This document shows, one piece after another, positions 34,071-44,600 of a stretch of 64,000 nt of DNA; position 1 is the first letter of the stretch, and the number at the start of each line of letters is the position of its first letter. The position numbers and the translations under genes are program-made. The notes under the pieces are model-generated. The model saw only the letters and a program-made list of their open reading frames with translations. It had not been told where the DNA came from and did not search any database. Source of the stretch: RUG14223 sp051881075 (GTDB lineage: Bacteria > Bacillota > Clostridia > Oscillospirales > Acutalibacteraceae); NCBI GenBank assembly GCA_051881075.1, contig JBJEPE010000081.1, positions 1-64,000 of the forward strand. Reading direction: 5' to 3'.

Positions 34071-35603
34071 TCACTTTTCTCTGTTCCAATATTTCGCATC
34101 TAAGCCGCGGTACTGTACCGCCTCGCCAATATGCTTTACCTCTATTATTTCTTTATTGTCAAGGTCGGCTATAGTACGTGCCACCTTTAATATTCTGTCA
34201 TATGCTCTTGCAGACATACCCAGATTATCAAATGCCGTTTTAAGCAGCATAGTCGCTTTATCGTCAAGCACACAGTATTTATGCAGAAGTGCCGGAGTAA
34301 GCCTTGCGTTACAGACTATTCCGTCATCTTTGTAACGTTCAAGCTGTTTTTTACGTGCATTGTTCACTCTTTCTCTTATAGATGCCGACGGTTCGCCCGG
34401 CTGCATTGAAGTCAGGTCTCCAAATTCTACGGGCGGTACCTCTATATGCAGGTCAAGTCTGTCAAGTAAAGGACCTGAAATCTTTGAAAGATATTTATTT
34501 ACAGCCTGCGGCGAGCATATACATTTCTTATTCGGGCTGCCGTAATTACCGCACGGGCATGGATTCATAGCAGCTACTACCATCATTGAGCAAGGATAGC
34601 TGAGCGTTCCGTGAACCCTTGATATAGTTACTACACCGTCCTCAATAGGCTGTCGCAACGCTTCTGTAGAGGCACGTGAAAACTCAGGCAACTCATCTAA
34701 GAACAATACGCCGTTGTGTGCCAGCGAAATCTCGCCGGGCTTTGGCACGCTTCCGCCGCCTGATAATGCCGCAGCAGATACCGTATGGTGAGGTGATCTG
34801 AACGGCCGCTCTCTGATAAGCGGTTCTTCATCGCTGAGCAGTCCTGCTATGGAATGTATCTTAGTCGTTTCAAGCATTTCATCAAGCGTCATATCGGGTA
34901 AAATTGACGGTATGCGCTTTGCAAGCATACTTTTACCTGAGCCGGGAGAACCGATAAGCAAAATATTATGTCCGCCGGCAGCGGCTATCTCCATAGCACG
35001 TTTAGCCTGATGCTGTCCCTTGACCTGTGAAAAGTCAAGAGCTGTACTGATTTTGGGTTTCTCTGTAGGTACATATTTAGACGGAACCAGATTTTTAAGT
35101 CCGGTTATGTATGCAAAAAGCGTAGAAATATTATCTATTGCATAAACCTCTATTCCATCTACTACTGCCGCCTCATGTGCGTTCTGTGCAGGCAAAAATA
35201 TTTTTTTAAAGCCGCATTCCTTTGCCTTGATAGTCATCGGTAATACGCCGTTTATAGGTCTTAATTCGCCCGCAAGTGAAAGCTCGCCTAAAAATGCACA
35301 GTCATCAAAGCTTGCAGATATCTGCCTTGATGAACGCAGTATCGCCATCATTATGGGCAGGTCATACAGCGGTCCCTCCTTGCGTATATCCGCAGGAGCA
35401 AGGTTTATGATAATTCTTCCCGTAGGAAAGTCAAAGCCGCAGTTACGCATTGCGGCACGTACCCTGTCACGTGATTCCTTTACCGAAACATCGGGCAAGC
35501 CTACTATATCAAATGACGGCATACCTTGCGATATATCAGCCTCTGTTTGTACCGCAAAAGCATCCATACCGAAAATACCCATACTGTTAATTACAGCTAC
35601 CAT
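34071..35603 (-). CDS. comM: ComM/YifB-family Mg-chelatase-like AAA+ ATPase
   Basis: AAA+ protein of the YifB/ComM family; in naturally transformable bacteria ComM is a hexameric helicase promoting branch migration during DNA uptake. The N-terminal ChlI-like domain (1-170) has GLPDVSVKESRDRVRAA, the AAA core has Walker A GSPGSGKS (218-225) and Walker B VLFLDELPEF, and a C-terminal helical domain ends the 510 residues. Four Cys in CPCGNYG ... CICS suggest a metal-binding insert. SD GAGAGG lies 9 nt before the ATG. Its presence with a type IV pilus operon is compatible with competence, but no comE genes are in the window. Confidence 0.9.
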   Translation of the reverse strand: MVAVINSMGIFGMDAFAVQTEADISQGMPSFDIVGLPDVSVKESRDRVRAAMRNCGFDFPTGRIIINLAPADIRKEGPLYDLPIMMAILRSSRQISASFDDCAFLGELSLAGELRPINGVLPMTIKAKECGFKKIFLPAQNAHEAAVVDGIEVYAIDNISTLFAYITGLKNLVPSKYVPTEKPKISTALDFSQVKGQHQAKRAMEIAAAGGHNILLIGSPGSGKSMLAKRIPSILPDMTLDEMLETTKIHSIAGLLSDEEPLIRERPFRSPHHTVSAAALSGGGSVPKPGEISLAHNGVLFLDELPEFSRASTEALRQPIEDGVVTISRVHGTLSYPCSMMVVAAMNPCPCGNYGSPNKKCICSPQAVNKYLSKISGPLLDRLDLHIEVPPVEFGDLTSMQPGEPSASIRERVNNARKKQLERYKDDGIVCNARLTPALLHKYCVLDDKATMLLKTAFDNLGMSARAYDRILKVARTIADLDNKEIIEVKHIGEAVQYRGLDAKYWNREK

Positions 35604-36042
35604 AAATTATACCTCTCTAAGCAATGTGTAAAGGCCGTACATACCGTAAAAACATCATTTTCATTATTAGCACTCAAAAATCACATACAGTACGGCTATT
35701 TAAACATATCAATAGCATTATTATAACTGCTTAAACCGAATTTTGCAATCAATTTTATTATAACATTTAAGAAATAATAAATTATATTGCAATTTATGAC
35801 GTTTTATAAATAAGTTTTACTTTATATTCTGTTTTATTTATCACATAATTCGTCGCAAGTATGCATAAATATACTTTTTTGTCAAAAATATCTTGTCTTT
35901 GTTTAAAATATATAGTATAATGTTTTAAATACTGTATTTATGATTTATTCGTTTAAAGCTCTAAAGCTAAACAAAATGAACAGGCAGACTTAATGTAAAT
36001 TTAACGTCGTGCCAAAACTAAAACAATACTAAAGTTAAGGAG
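35604..36042. other. Divergent intergenic region between comM and paaK
   Basis: About 440 bp with no gene seen. The comM side has a 7-bp inverted repeat GCCGTAC (35634-35640) / GTACGGC (35690-35696) with a 49-nt loop, possibly in the comM leader. The middle is AT-rich. The paaK promoter lies at 35893-35921 and is followed by a leader of about 120 nt. Confidence 0.5.
35893..35921 (+). promoter_or_regulatory. Promoter of paaK-iorA-iorB
   Basis: TTGTCT (35893-35898), 17-bp spacer, TATAAT (35916-35921). Confidence 0.65.
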
Positions 36043-36051
36043 ATGTTCAAA

Positions 36052-37350
36052 ATGTTTCAAAAGGACATAGAAACCATGAAACGTGCAGATATCGAAAGCT
36101 TGCAACTTGAAAGATTAAAGCACATAGTAGCTTACTGCTACAACAATGTTCCCTTCTATCACAAGAAGCTTACCGATGCGGGAGTATTTGACGGCAGTAA
36201 GATAAGAGAGCTTTCCGATGTAAAATACATACCTGTTACAACTAAAGACGACATGAGGGATAATTACCCATTTAACCTTGTTGCAGTACCTATGAAGAAT
36301 ATAGTGCGCATACACGCGTCATCTGGTACTACAGGTAAACCGACCGTAGGCGTATATACCAAGAATGACCTTGATCTATGGTCTGACTTGGTTGCACGTA
36401 TAGCGGTTGGCGGCGGAGCAAGTGCTGAGGATATATTTCAGATATCCTTCGGTTACGGACTGTTTACGGGTGCTTTAGGTCTGCATTACGGACTTGAAAA
36501 GGTAGGTGCTACCGTTATACCTGCATCATCGGGTAATACGGCAAAGCAGCTTATGATGTTCCGTGACTTCGGCGTTACAGGTCTTGTTGCCACACCAAGC
36601 TACGCACTGTATTTAGGCGAAGCAATGAAAGAGGCAGGCTATCCGAGAAGCGACTATAAACTGAAGCTTGGACTTTTAGGCTCTGAGCCATGCACACCTG
36701 AGATGCGTGACCAGATAGAGGCAAGCATGGGTATATTCGTAACCGATAACTACGGCCTTACCGAGATAGGCGGACCGGGTATGTCAGGAGAATGTCAGCT
36801 TCGTTGCGGTATGCACATTGCAGAAGATCACTTCTTGCCTGAGATAGTAGATAAGGATACACTCGAGCCTGTAGACAGGGGCGAGGTAGGCGAGCTTGTT
36901 GTAACTACACTTACCAGAGAAGGTATGCCTGTACTCAGATATCGCACCAAGGACATAACAAGGCTTATTTACGAGCCGTGCGAATGCGGAAGAACACACG
37001 CAAGAATGACTAAAACAATGGGCAGAACGGACGATATGCTTATCATCAAGGGTGTAAACGTGTTCCCGTCACAGATAGAAAGCGTACTTGTGGGTACCGA
37101 GAATATAGGCCCTCATTATCAGCTTATTGTACGCAGGGAGAACTTTAAGGATACGTTAGAAGTAAAGGTTGAGCTTATAAACGGTGATCTTCTCACACAC
37201 TACAGAGAGCTTGAAAACCTGCAAAGAGATATCCACGACAGATTAAAAAGCATACTCGGTCTTGAAACCAAGGTTACATTGGTTGAGCCTAAGACATTAG
37301 AGAGATTTCAGGGCAAGGCAAAGAGAATACTTGACCTGAGAAATGCGTAA
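36052..37350 (+). CDS. paaK: Phenylacetate-CoA ligase (aryl-acid:CoA ligase)
   Basis: AMP-forming ligase that activates phenylacetate and probably other arylacetates to CoA thioesters. The ANL-fold signature SSGTTGKPTVGVYT starts near residue 90, followed by TDNYGLTEIGGPG (A5-like motif), YRTKDITRL and the C-terminal KTMGRTDDMLIIKGVNVFP (A8 hinge). The 432 residues are typical of PaaK, shorter than general acyl-CoA synthetases. The second in-frame ATG is used because AAGGAG abuts the first (36043) and is spaced 9 nt from this one. Directly followed by iorAB, so the pathway partner is arylpyruvate:ferredoxin oxidoreductase. Confidence 0.92.
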   Translation: MFQKDIETMKRADIESLQLERLKHIVAYCYNNVPFYHKKLTDAGVFDGSKIRELSDVKYIPVTTKDDMRDNYPFNLVAVPMKNIVRIHASSGTTGKPTVGVYTKNDLDLWSDLVARIAVGGGASAEDIFQISFGYGLFTGALGLHYGLEKVGATVIPASSGNTAKQLMMFRDFGVTGLVATPSYALYLGEAMKEAGYPRSDYKLKLGLLGSEPCTPEMRDQIEASMGIFVTDNYGLTEIGGPGMSGECQLRCGMHIAEDHFLPEIVDKDTLEPVDRGEVGELVVTTLTREGMPVLRYRTKDITRLIYEPCECGRTHARMTKTMGRTDDMLIIKGVNVFPSQIESVLVGTENIGPHYQLIVRRENFKDTLEVKVELINGDLLTHYRELENLQRDIHDRLKSILGLETKVTLVEPKTLERFQGKAKRILDLRNA

Positions 37351-37377
37351 CAAATAAACCGAAAGGGTATGAATGAA

Positions 37378-39102
37378 ATGAAAAAGCTTTTACTTGGTAA
37401 CGAGGCCGTTGCCAGAGGACTTTATGAGGCAGGCGTAAGGGTAGTATCAAGCTACCCCGGTACGCCCAGTACCGAGATAACCGAAGCTGCCGCCAAATAT
37501 GATGAAATGGACTGTGAATGGGCCCCTAACGAAAAGGTAGCCGCAGAGGTTGCTATAGGAGCATCATTTGCAGGGGCAAGAAGCTTCTGCGCTATGAAGC
37601 ACGTAGGCTTAAACGTTGCGGCAGACCCGTTCTTTACGGATTCTTACATAGGTGTAAACGGCGGTTTTGTACTTGCCGTTGCTGATGACCCCGGTATGCA
37701 CTCATCACAGAATGAGCAGGATAGCAGAAATTACGCTAAAGCGGCTAAGGTTCCTATGCTTGAGCCTTCGTCATCACAGGAGTGTAAGGACTATGCCAAG
37801 CTTGCATATGAGATATCAGAGCAATTCGATACGCCTGTAATGCTTCGCCTTACCACCAGAATAGCACACTCACGCAGTATAGTTGAGTTATGTGACAGAG
37901 CAAACGACGATATCAAGGAATACACAAAAAATCCCGCTAAAAACGTTATGCTGCCTGCAAACGCAAGACCAAGACACGTATTTGTAGAAGAAAGACTTGT
38001 TAAATTACAGGAATATGCGGAAACAAGCGGAATAAATAAAATAGAAATGTTTGATGACAGCATAGGCATTATTGCCGCAGGTAACTGCTATCAGTATGCC
38101 AAAGAAGCATTCGGCGAAAATGCCTCTTACCTAAAGCTTGGTATGCTTAATCCGCTGCCAGTTGAGCTTATAAAAAGATTTAGTCAGCAGGTAAGCAAGC
38201 TGTATGTTATAGAGGAGCTTGACGATGTAATAGAAAGTCATTGCCTAAAAAACGGAATTAAAGTAATAGGCAAAGAGATATTCCCACGTTGCGGAGAGTT
38301 TTCTCAACGTGTTGTTAAAGAGATTATTACCGGTGAAAAGGCAGAGAGCATCAGCCTTGATATGCCCATACCGGTACGTCCTCCCGTTATGTGTTCCGGC
38401 TGTCCTCACAGAGGATTGTTCTATGCGCTTAAAAGATGCGGCGTATATGTAAGCGGTGATATAGGATGCTACACACTGGGAGCCGCCGCACCTATATCCA
38501 TGATGGATACAAGCGTTTGTATGGGTGCGTCGGTATCTACATTGCATGGCTTTAATAAAGTAAGAGGTGCAGAGTCAGAGAAAAAGTCTGTTGCCGTTAT
38601 CGGTGATTCAACCTTCATACATTCAGGCATTACAAGCCTTATAGACATTGCATACAATAAGACAAACTCGGTTGTTATAATACTTGATAACTCAATAACG
38701 GGTATGACGGGACATCAGCAAAACCCGACAACAGGTTATACAATCAAGGGCGACCCAACATCTGCCGTAAGCCTTGAAAAGCTTTGTGCCGCAGTGGGCA
38801 TTAACAGAGTAAGAGTGGTTGACCCATACAACCTAGACGAAACCATAGCCGTAGTAAAGGAAGAACTGGATATCGCAGAGCCTTCCGTTATTATTTCTCG
38901 CAGACCGTGTGCTTTGCTTAAATATGTTAAGCATAAGCCTGCACTTAAGGTAGACACAGACAAGTGCATAGGATGTAAGAAGTGCCTGTCAATAGGCTGT
39001 CCATCAATCTCAGTAAGAGAGAAAAAGGCTGTTATCGACGCTACACAGTGCGTTGGTTGCGGGGTTTGTGCAGGACTTTGCCCCAAAAAGGCTATTAATT
39101 GA
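37378..39102 (+). CDS. iorA: Indolepyruvate:ferredoxin oxidoreductase alpha subunit
   Basis: Large subunit of the thiamine-diphosphate enzyme interconverting arylpyruvates and arylacetyl-CoA with ferredoxin. N-terminal POR domain starts GNEAVARGLYEAGV; the TPP-binding part has CSGCPHRGLFYAL, GDIGCYTLG and GDSTFIHSGI. A C-terminal ferredoxin-like domain has two Cys sets, CIGCKKCLSIGCP and CVGCGVCAGLCP, for two [4Fe-4S] clusters. Length 574 residues is typical. The ATG at 37378 is preferred over 37369 because the SD GAAAGGG nearly touches the earlier one. It follows paaK by 27 bp. Confidence 0.94.
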   Translation: MKKLLLGNEAVARGLYEAGVRVVSSYPGTPSTEITEAAAKYDEMDCEWAPNEKVAAEVAIGASFAGARSFCAMKHVGLNVAADPFFTDSYIGVNGGFVLAVADDPGMHSSQNEQDSRNYAKAAKVPMLEPSSSQECKDYAKLAYEISEQFDTPVMLRLTTRIAHSRSIVELCDRANDDIKEYTKNPAKNVMLPANARPRHVFVEERLVKLQEYAETSGINKIEMFDDSIGIIAAGNCYQYAKEAFGENASYLKLGMLNPLPVELIKRFSQQVSKLYVIEELDDVIESHCLKNGIKVIGKEIFPRCGEFSQRVVKEIITGEKAESISLDMPIPVRPPVMCSGCPHRGLFYALKRCGVYVSGDIGCYTLGAAAPISMMDTSVCMGASVSTLHGFNKVRGAESEKKSVAVIGDSTFIHSGITSLIDIAYNKTNSVVIILDNSITGMTGHQQNPTTGYTIKGDPTSAVSLEKLCAAVGINRVRVVDPYNLDETIAVVKEELDIAEPSVIISRRPCALLKYVKHKPALKVDTDKCIGCKKCLSIGCPSISVREKKAVIDATQCVGCGVCAGLCPKKAIN

Positions 39103-39133
39103 GCAAGATTAACTGAAAGGAAATGTACTTATT

Positions 39134-39712
39134 ATGAGTAATGTCAAAAATATTTTAATAGTAGGTGTCGGCGGACAAGGCACATTGCTTGCAAGCCGTC
39201 TTTTAGGCAATAATATGCTCAACAGCGGCTATGATGTAAAGGTATCTGAAGTACACGGAATGAGCCAGAGAGGCGGCTCTGTAGTTACATATGTGCGCTA
39301 CGGAGATGAGGTAAGCTCACCGATAATAGAAAAGGGAGAGGCCGACCTTATACTTGCCTTTGAACAGCTTGAGGCCGCCAGATTTTTACCGTGGCTTAAA
39401 AAGGGCGGTACTATGATAATAAACACACAGCAGATAGACCCTATGCCTGTAATCATGGGCAATGCCGAATATCCGCAGAACATTCTTGAAAGCCTGCGCG
39501 AAAAGAATGTAAACGTCATTGCGGTAGACGCTCTGTCTATAGCTGAAAATGCAGGAAGCTCTAAGGCTGTAAACGTTGTACTTATCGGCGTTATGGCCAA
39601 GTCACTGGGCTTTGATAAGGAGCAATGGTTGCAGACTGTAAGAGATAACGTACCGGCTAAGTTTGTTGAGCTTAACGAAAAGGCCTTTGTTATGGGCTAC
39701 GACGCAGGTTAA
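39134..39712 (+). CDS. iorB: Indolepyruvate:ferredoxin oxidoreductase beta subunit
   Basis: Small (gamma-type) subunit completing the IorAB heterodimer. GVGGQGTLLASRLLG near the N-terminus and SEVHGMSQRGGSV (about 37-50) are hallmark motifs of the POR gamma domain; 192 residues is typical. SD GAAAGGAAA precedes the ATG. Last gene of the operon, closed by the terminator at 39753-39803. Confidence 0.93.
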   Translation: MSNVKNILIVGVGGQGTLLASRLLGNNMLNSGYDVKVSEVHGMSQRGGSVVTYVRYGDEVSSPIIEKGEADLILAFEQLEAARFLPWLKKGGTMIINTQQIDPMPVIMGNAEYPQNILESLREKNVNVIAVDALSIAENAGSSKAVNVVLIGVMAKSLGFDKEQWLQTVRDNVPAKFVELNEKAFVMGYDAG

Positions 39713-39752
39713 TCTCATAAGCCTTTACCGCAAATAGAATTACAAACAAATC

Positions 39753-39803
39753 GCCCACATTTGTACTTACTGATTTCAAGTACAAGTGTGGGCATTAATT
39801 TTT
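39753..39803. terminator. Terminator after iorB (bidirectional possible)
   Basis: GCCCACATTTGTACTT (39753-39768) pairs with AAGTACAAGTGTGGGC (39778-39793), 16 bp with one wobble, then ATTAATTTTTT. It separates the convergent genes iorB and the CNNM/CorC protein. Confidence 0.88.
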
Positions 39804-39815
39804 TATATCATAGAT

Positions 39816-41177
39816 TTATTTTAAATTAACTATTATTCTCTCAATACGTCTGTCGGCAACTCCGTCAGCGGTAAAGCTTATTCCGTTTATATCAACCGTT
39901 GGACATTCACTGTTCTCAGGTATTCTGCCAAGGTACTCCATAAACAGTCCTGCCACCGTTTCGCTCTCTGTATCCGGTAGATTTACTTCAAGCATTTCTG
40001 CAAGATCGTCAACGGACAATGTACCGTCAACGGTAAATATATTGTCGCTTACCTTAGTAAACTCCGCTTCTTCGTTGTCGTACTCATCCTGTATGCTGCC
40101 AACTATTATTTCAAGCAGATCTTCTAAGGTTATAAGTCCCTCTGTTCCGCCGTACTCGTCAACAACTATAGCAAGCTGCATTTTCTTTTCGGTCATTTCA
40201 TGGAAAAGCTCACTGCACGGCTTAGTCTTAGGCGCAAACATTATGCGGCGCATTATGTCTTTTATACTCAGCTTTGACGGTGCATCAAGGCAAACATATT
40301 TGAGCAGGTCTTTAACGCAGACAACGCCTATAATGTCATCAAGATCTTCATGATAAACCGGCAGTCTTGAATATCCGCTGTCTACGGCGGCAGTGATTAC
40401 TTCGCTTATAGTATCCGTGTCTTCTATAGCCACCATTTCTGTGCGATGAGTCATTATCTCACCTACGGTTATATCGTCAAAGTCAAAGATATTCTCTATC
40501 ATATCCTTTGTGCTTTCTTCAATAAGTCCCTTTTCTTCGCTCTCATCCATCATAAGCAGTAACTCTTCCTCGGTTGCGGGGATCTGCATTGTGTTAGGGT
40601 CAAAGCCGAACATTTTAAGTACAAGCTTGGTTATACATTGAGCCGCAGAGATAAACGGAGATAAAACACAGCTTGCCGCTTTAACAGCAAATGATGTTTT
40701 AAGGGCAACGCTGTCCGCCTTTTGCAGTGACATTCTTTTAGGAATAAGCTCACCGAATATCAGGAACAGGAAGGTTAGTGCTATGATGATAATAACCGCA
40801 CTTATTATGTAAACAGCTAAACTGCCAAACGGTAAGAACGCAAGCAAATTACTCAAATACCGTGTATAAACAAGTACCGCTATCGCAGAAGCCGAAAAGC
40901 CGCAAAGCGCAATGCACATTTTGATTGCGGAAACAGGTCTTTCGGGTGAGCTTAACATCTTATCCAATCTGATAGCTCTCTTATTACCGCTTTGCGCTAA
41001 TCGCTTAATATAAGCCTCATTCACATCCTGTAGTGCAGACTCGGCCATAACAAACACAGCGTGTATAAACGCAAGTATGATTATTAATGCGATTACCGTA
41101 ATATGCCCGGCAGTAGATAATTCATTAAATCCGCCGTTAATTAAAGTTAAACTTTTCCCTAGAGGGTCGTCAGACAT
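39816..41177 (-). CDS. CNNM/CorC-type hemolysin-family membrane protein
   Basis: Member of the DUF21-CBS-CorC_HlyC family, linked to Mg2+ (or Co2+) transport or homeostasis; often annotated as hemolysin. Order of domains: DUF21 with about three to four transmembrane helices (about 20-190, including SLQKADSVALKTSF), a CBS pair with IMTHRTEMVAIEDTD and EYGGTEGLITLEDLLEIIVG (about 240-360), and a C-terminal FAD-binding-like CorC_HlyC domain (about 370-453) with TVDGTLSVDDLAEML. SD AAAGGAG lies 10 nt before the ATG. It is divergent from nifJ across a 479-bp gap. Confidence 0.9.
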   Translation of the reverse strand: MSDDPLGKSLTLINGGFNELSTAGHITVIALIIILAFIHAVFVMAESALQDVNEAYIKRLAQSGNKRAIRLDKMLSSPERPVSAIKMCIALCGFSASAIAVLVYTRYLSNLLAFLPFGSLAVYIISAVIIIIALTFLFLIFGELIPKRMSLQKADSVALKTSFAVKAASCVLSPFISAAQCITKLVLKMFGFDPNTMQIPATEEELLLMMDESEEKGLIEESTKDMIENIFDFDDITVGEIMTHRTEMVAIEDTDTISEVITAAVDSGYSRLPVYHEDLDDIIGVVCVKDLLKYVCLDAPSKLSIKDIMRRIMFAPKTKPCSELFHEMTEKKMQLAIVVDEYGGTEGLITLEDLLEIIVGSIQDEYDNEEAEFTKVSDNIFTVDGTLSVDDLAEMLEVNLPDTESETVAGLFMEYLGRIPENSECPTVDINGISFTADGVADRRIERIIVNLK

Positions 41178-41656
41178 TTTTAATTTACTCCTTTCGTTTT
41201 TAACGAATAAAATTTATAGCTATTTATTTTAAGTATAAAGCATAATGACTGTTCTGTCAATCGTTTTAAAATCGGAAAATGTAAATAATTTTTATATTAC
41301 TTAGTATTTATTTGGATTTTAGTTTTACTTAATGTAGATTAAATTACTGTTTATTACTCTTTTTCCACTTAAAATAATCAACTTTTGATTATAAATTTAA
41401 ATTTTTACTTTACATATTGACAAAAAAGTGATAGACTTTACTGTAGTATTGGAAAGACTGTAATTTTTTTCTGTTGTATAAAAATATTGATATTTATCAA
41501 GATATCGGCTATAGCAGCATATTTTTAAAAGGCAGATAAGTTGCGGTCCGTATAGTTTTGTCTTTATGCAATTTCCTGTTAATTATGCAAAACTATATCG
41601 CCATACACTTTTTATGTATTATTTTAGCCGTAAGGCTTTAAGGAGGAAATCATCCC
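41178..41656. other. Divergent intergenic region upstream of nifJ
   Basis: No gene seen in 479 bp, mostly AT-rich. A possible promoter is TTGACA (41417-41422) with a weak -10 TACTGT (41439-41444). Nearer the gene is an inverted repeat TATAGTTTTG (41551-41560) / CAAAACTATA (41588-41597) whose loop contains the direct repeat TTATGCAA at 41564-41571 and 41583-41590. These may be an operator or leader structure controlling pyruvate oxidoreductase. Confidence 0.45.
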
Positions 41657-44600
41657 ATGGCAAGGAAAATGAAAACGATGGATGGTAACAACGCCGCTGC
41701 TCACGTTTCTTATGCGTTTACAGACGTTGCCGCTATCTATCCAATTACGCCTTCATCGGTTATGGCTGATGAAACAGACAAATATGCTGCCGCAGGCCGC
41801 AAGAACCTCTTTGGTAGAGAAGTTCAGGTTACTGAGATGCAATCAGAGGCCGGTGCAGCAGGTGCAGTTCACGGCTCACTTTCAGCAGGTGCGTTGACCA
41901 CTACTTATACAGCTTCTCAGGGCTTATTACTTATGATCCCTAATATGTATAAGATGGCTGGCGAGCTTTTACCAAGCGTTATCCACGTTTCTGCACGTGC
42001 ACTTACAAGCCATGCACTTTCAATCTTCGGAGATCACTCCGATATCTATGCTTGCCGTCAAACAGGCTATGCAATGCTTTGCTCAAACAACCCTCAGGAG
42101 ATTATGGATCTTGCCGCAGTTGCTCACTTAGCTGCTATCAAGGGCAGAGTTCCGTTCCTTCATTTCTTTGACGGTTTCCGTACATCACATGAAATTCAAA
42201 AGATTGAAACATGGGATTACGAAGATCTCGCAGAGCTTCTTGATTGGGATGCTGTTGAGGCATTCCGCCGCCGTTCACTTAACCCTGAGCATCCTGTTAT
42301 CAGAGGTACGGCACAGAACGACGATATATTCTTCCAGGCTCGTGAAGCTTGTAACAAGTATTATGATGCTGTTCCTGAGGTTGTAGTTGACTACATGAAC
42401 AGAATCAACGATAAAATAGGCACAAATTACAAGCCGTTTAACTACTATGGCGCACCTGATGCAGAGAGAGTTATAGTTGCTATGGGTTCTGTATGTGACT
42501 GTGCAGAGGAAGTTGTAGATTATCTTAACGCAGCAGGCGATAAGGTTGGCCTTATTAAGGTTAGACTTTACAGACCGTTTGTTGCTGATTATCTCCTTTC
42601 AGAATTACCTAAGACCGTTAAGAAGATTTCTGTACTTGACAGAACTAAAGAGCCGGGTTCAATCGGCGAGCCTTTATATCTTGATGTACTTGCAGCACTT
42701 TCCGGCACAGAGTTCGGTTGTGTTCCGGTATATACAGGACGTTACGGTTTAGGTTCTAAGGATACAACACCGGGCGACATCGTTGCAGTATATCGCAACA
42801 TGGAGTCAGACACACCTAAGAAGCGCTTTACTATCGGCATCGTTGATGACGTTACTAATCTTTCATTGCCGGTTGTTGAGAATCCTGACACAACACCTGC
42901 AGGCACACATTCCTGTAAGTTCTGGGGTCTTGGCGCAGACGGTACTGTTGGCGCTAACAAGAACTCCATAAAGATCATCGGTGACCACACAGATATGTAC
43001 GCACAGGGCTATTTTGCATATGACTCAAAGAAGTCAGGCGGACTTACTGTTTCTCACCTTCGCTTCGGTAACAAGCCGATTAAGTCAACCTACTACATTT
43101 CTAAGGCTGACTTTGTTGCCTGTCATAATCCTTCATATGTTGATAAGTATGACATCGTTGACGACCTCAAAGAGGGCGGAAGCTTTTTACTTAACTGCGG
43201 TTGGGATTTAGATGAGCTCAACAAGAGATTGCCGGGCAAGATGAAGAGAATTATTGCAGAGAAGAACATTAAGTTCTATACAATAGACGGTATCAAGATT
43301 GGTAAAGAGATCGGCCTTGGCGGACGTATCAACACAATCTTACAATCTGCATTCTTTAAGATTGCTAACATAATTCCTGCTGAAGAAGCAAAAGAGTACA
43401 TGAAGGCCGCTGCTCTCAAGTCCTACGGTAAGAAGGGCGAAAAGGTTGTTGCCATGAACTATGCCGCTATTGACAGAGGTATGGAGGACGTACAGGAGGT
43501 TGCTGTTCCGGCAGAGTGGAAGAACGCCGTTGACGATGACGCTAAGGCACTTGTAACAGGTGACAGAGCAGATGTTGTTGATTATGTAAACAACATTCTT
43601 AATCCTGTAAACGCATATAAGGGCAACAAGTTACCTGTTTCTACATTCCTTAGTCATGTAGACGGTACTGCACCGCAAGGTTCTGCTGCATACGAGAAGA
43701 GAGGTATTGCAGTTGATGTTCCTGAGTGGAATCCTGATAATTGTATTCAATGTAACTTCTGTTCTATGGTTTGTCCTCATGCGGTTATCCGTCCTGTAGC
43801 TATGACAGCCGACGAGCTTGCTGCTGCTCCTGAGGGAACTAAGAGCAAGAAGATGACAGGTCTTGCTGACCTTAACTTCGCAATGACAGTATCTACCCTT
43901 GACTGCACAGGCTGTGGCGCTTGCGTACAGGTTTGTCCGGGCATGAAGGGTAACAAGGCTCTCGAAATGAAGCCTATAGATTCACAAAGAGCAGGTCAAA
44001 AGGTATTTGATTACGGCAGAACTGTTGCTGACAAGCCTGAGGTTGCCGCTAAGTTTAAGGAAACAACCGTTAAGGGCAGCCAGTTCAAGCAGCCGTTGCT
44101 TGAGTTCTCCGGCGCTTGCGCAGGTTGCGGTGAAACACCGTATGCAAAGCTTACAACACAACTCTTCGGTGACAGAATGTTCATTGCTAACGCAACAGGT
44201 TGTTCTTCTATCTGGGGCGGTTCTGCACCTGCAACTCCATACACAGTAAACAAGAAGGGCTTTGGTCCTGCATGGCACAACTCTTTGTTTGAGGATAATG
44301 CTGAGTTTGGTTACGGTATGGCACTTGCTCAGAAGGCTATTCGCGGCAGACTCATCAGCTATGTTGAAGAGATTGCTTCTAAGACAGATGATGCTGAGAT
44401 GAAGGCAGTTTGTGAAGAGTACATAGCAACTAAGGATAGCAGCTCTGCTAACCGTGCTGCTGCTGATGCTCTTATTGCTAAGCTTGAGTCTGTAAAGGAT
44501 TGCTCATGTGAGGTTGGCGAGCTTGCAAGAAAGACGCTTGTTGACAGAGACAGTCTTGCTAAGAAGTCAATGTGGATCTTCGGTGGCGACGGCTGGGCAT

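Noticed and set aside
39816..41177. Pore-forming hemolysin
   Set aside because: The DUF21-CBS-CorC_HlyC order marks a Mg/Co homeostasis protein; the hemolysin name is historical.
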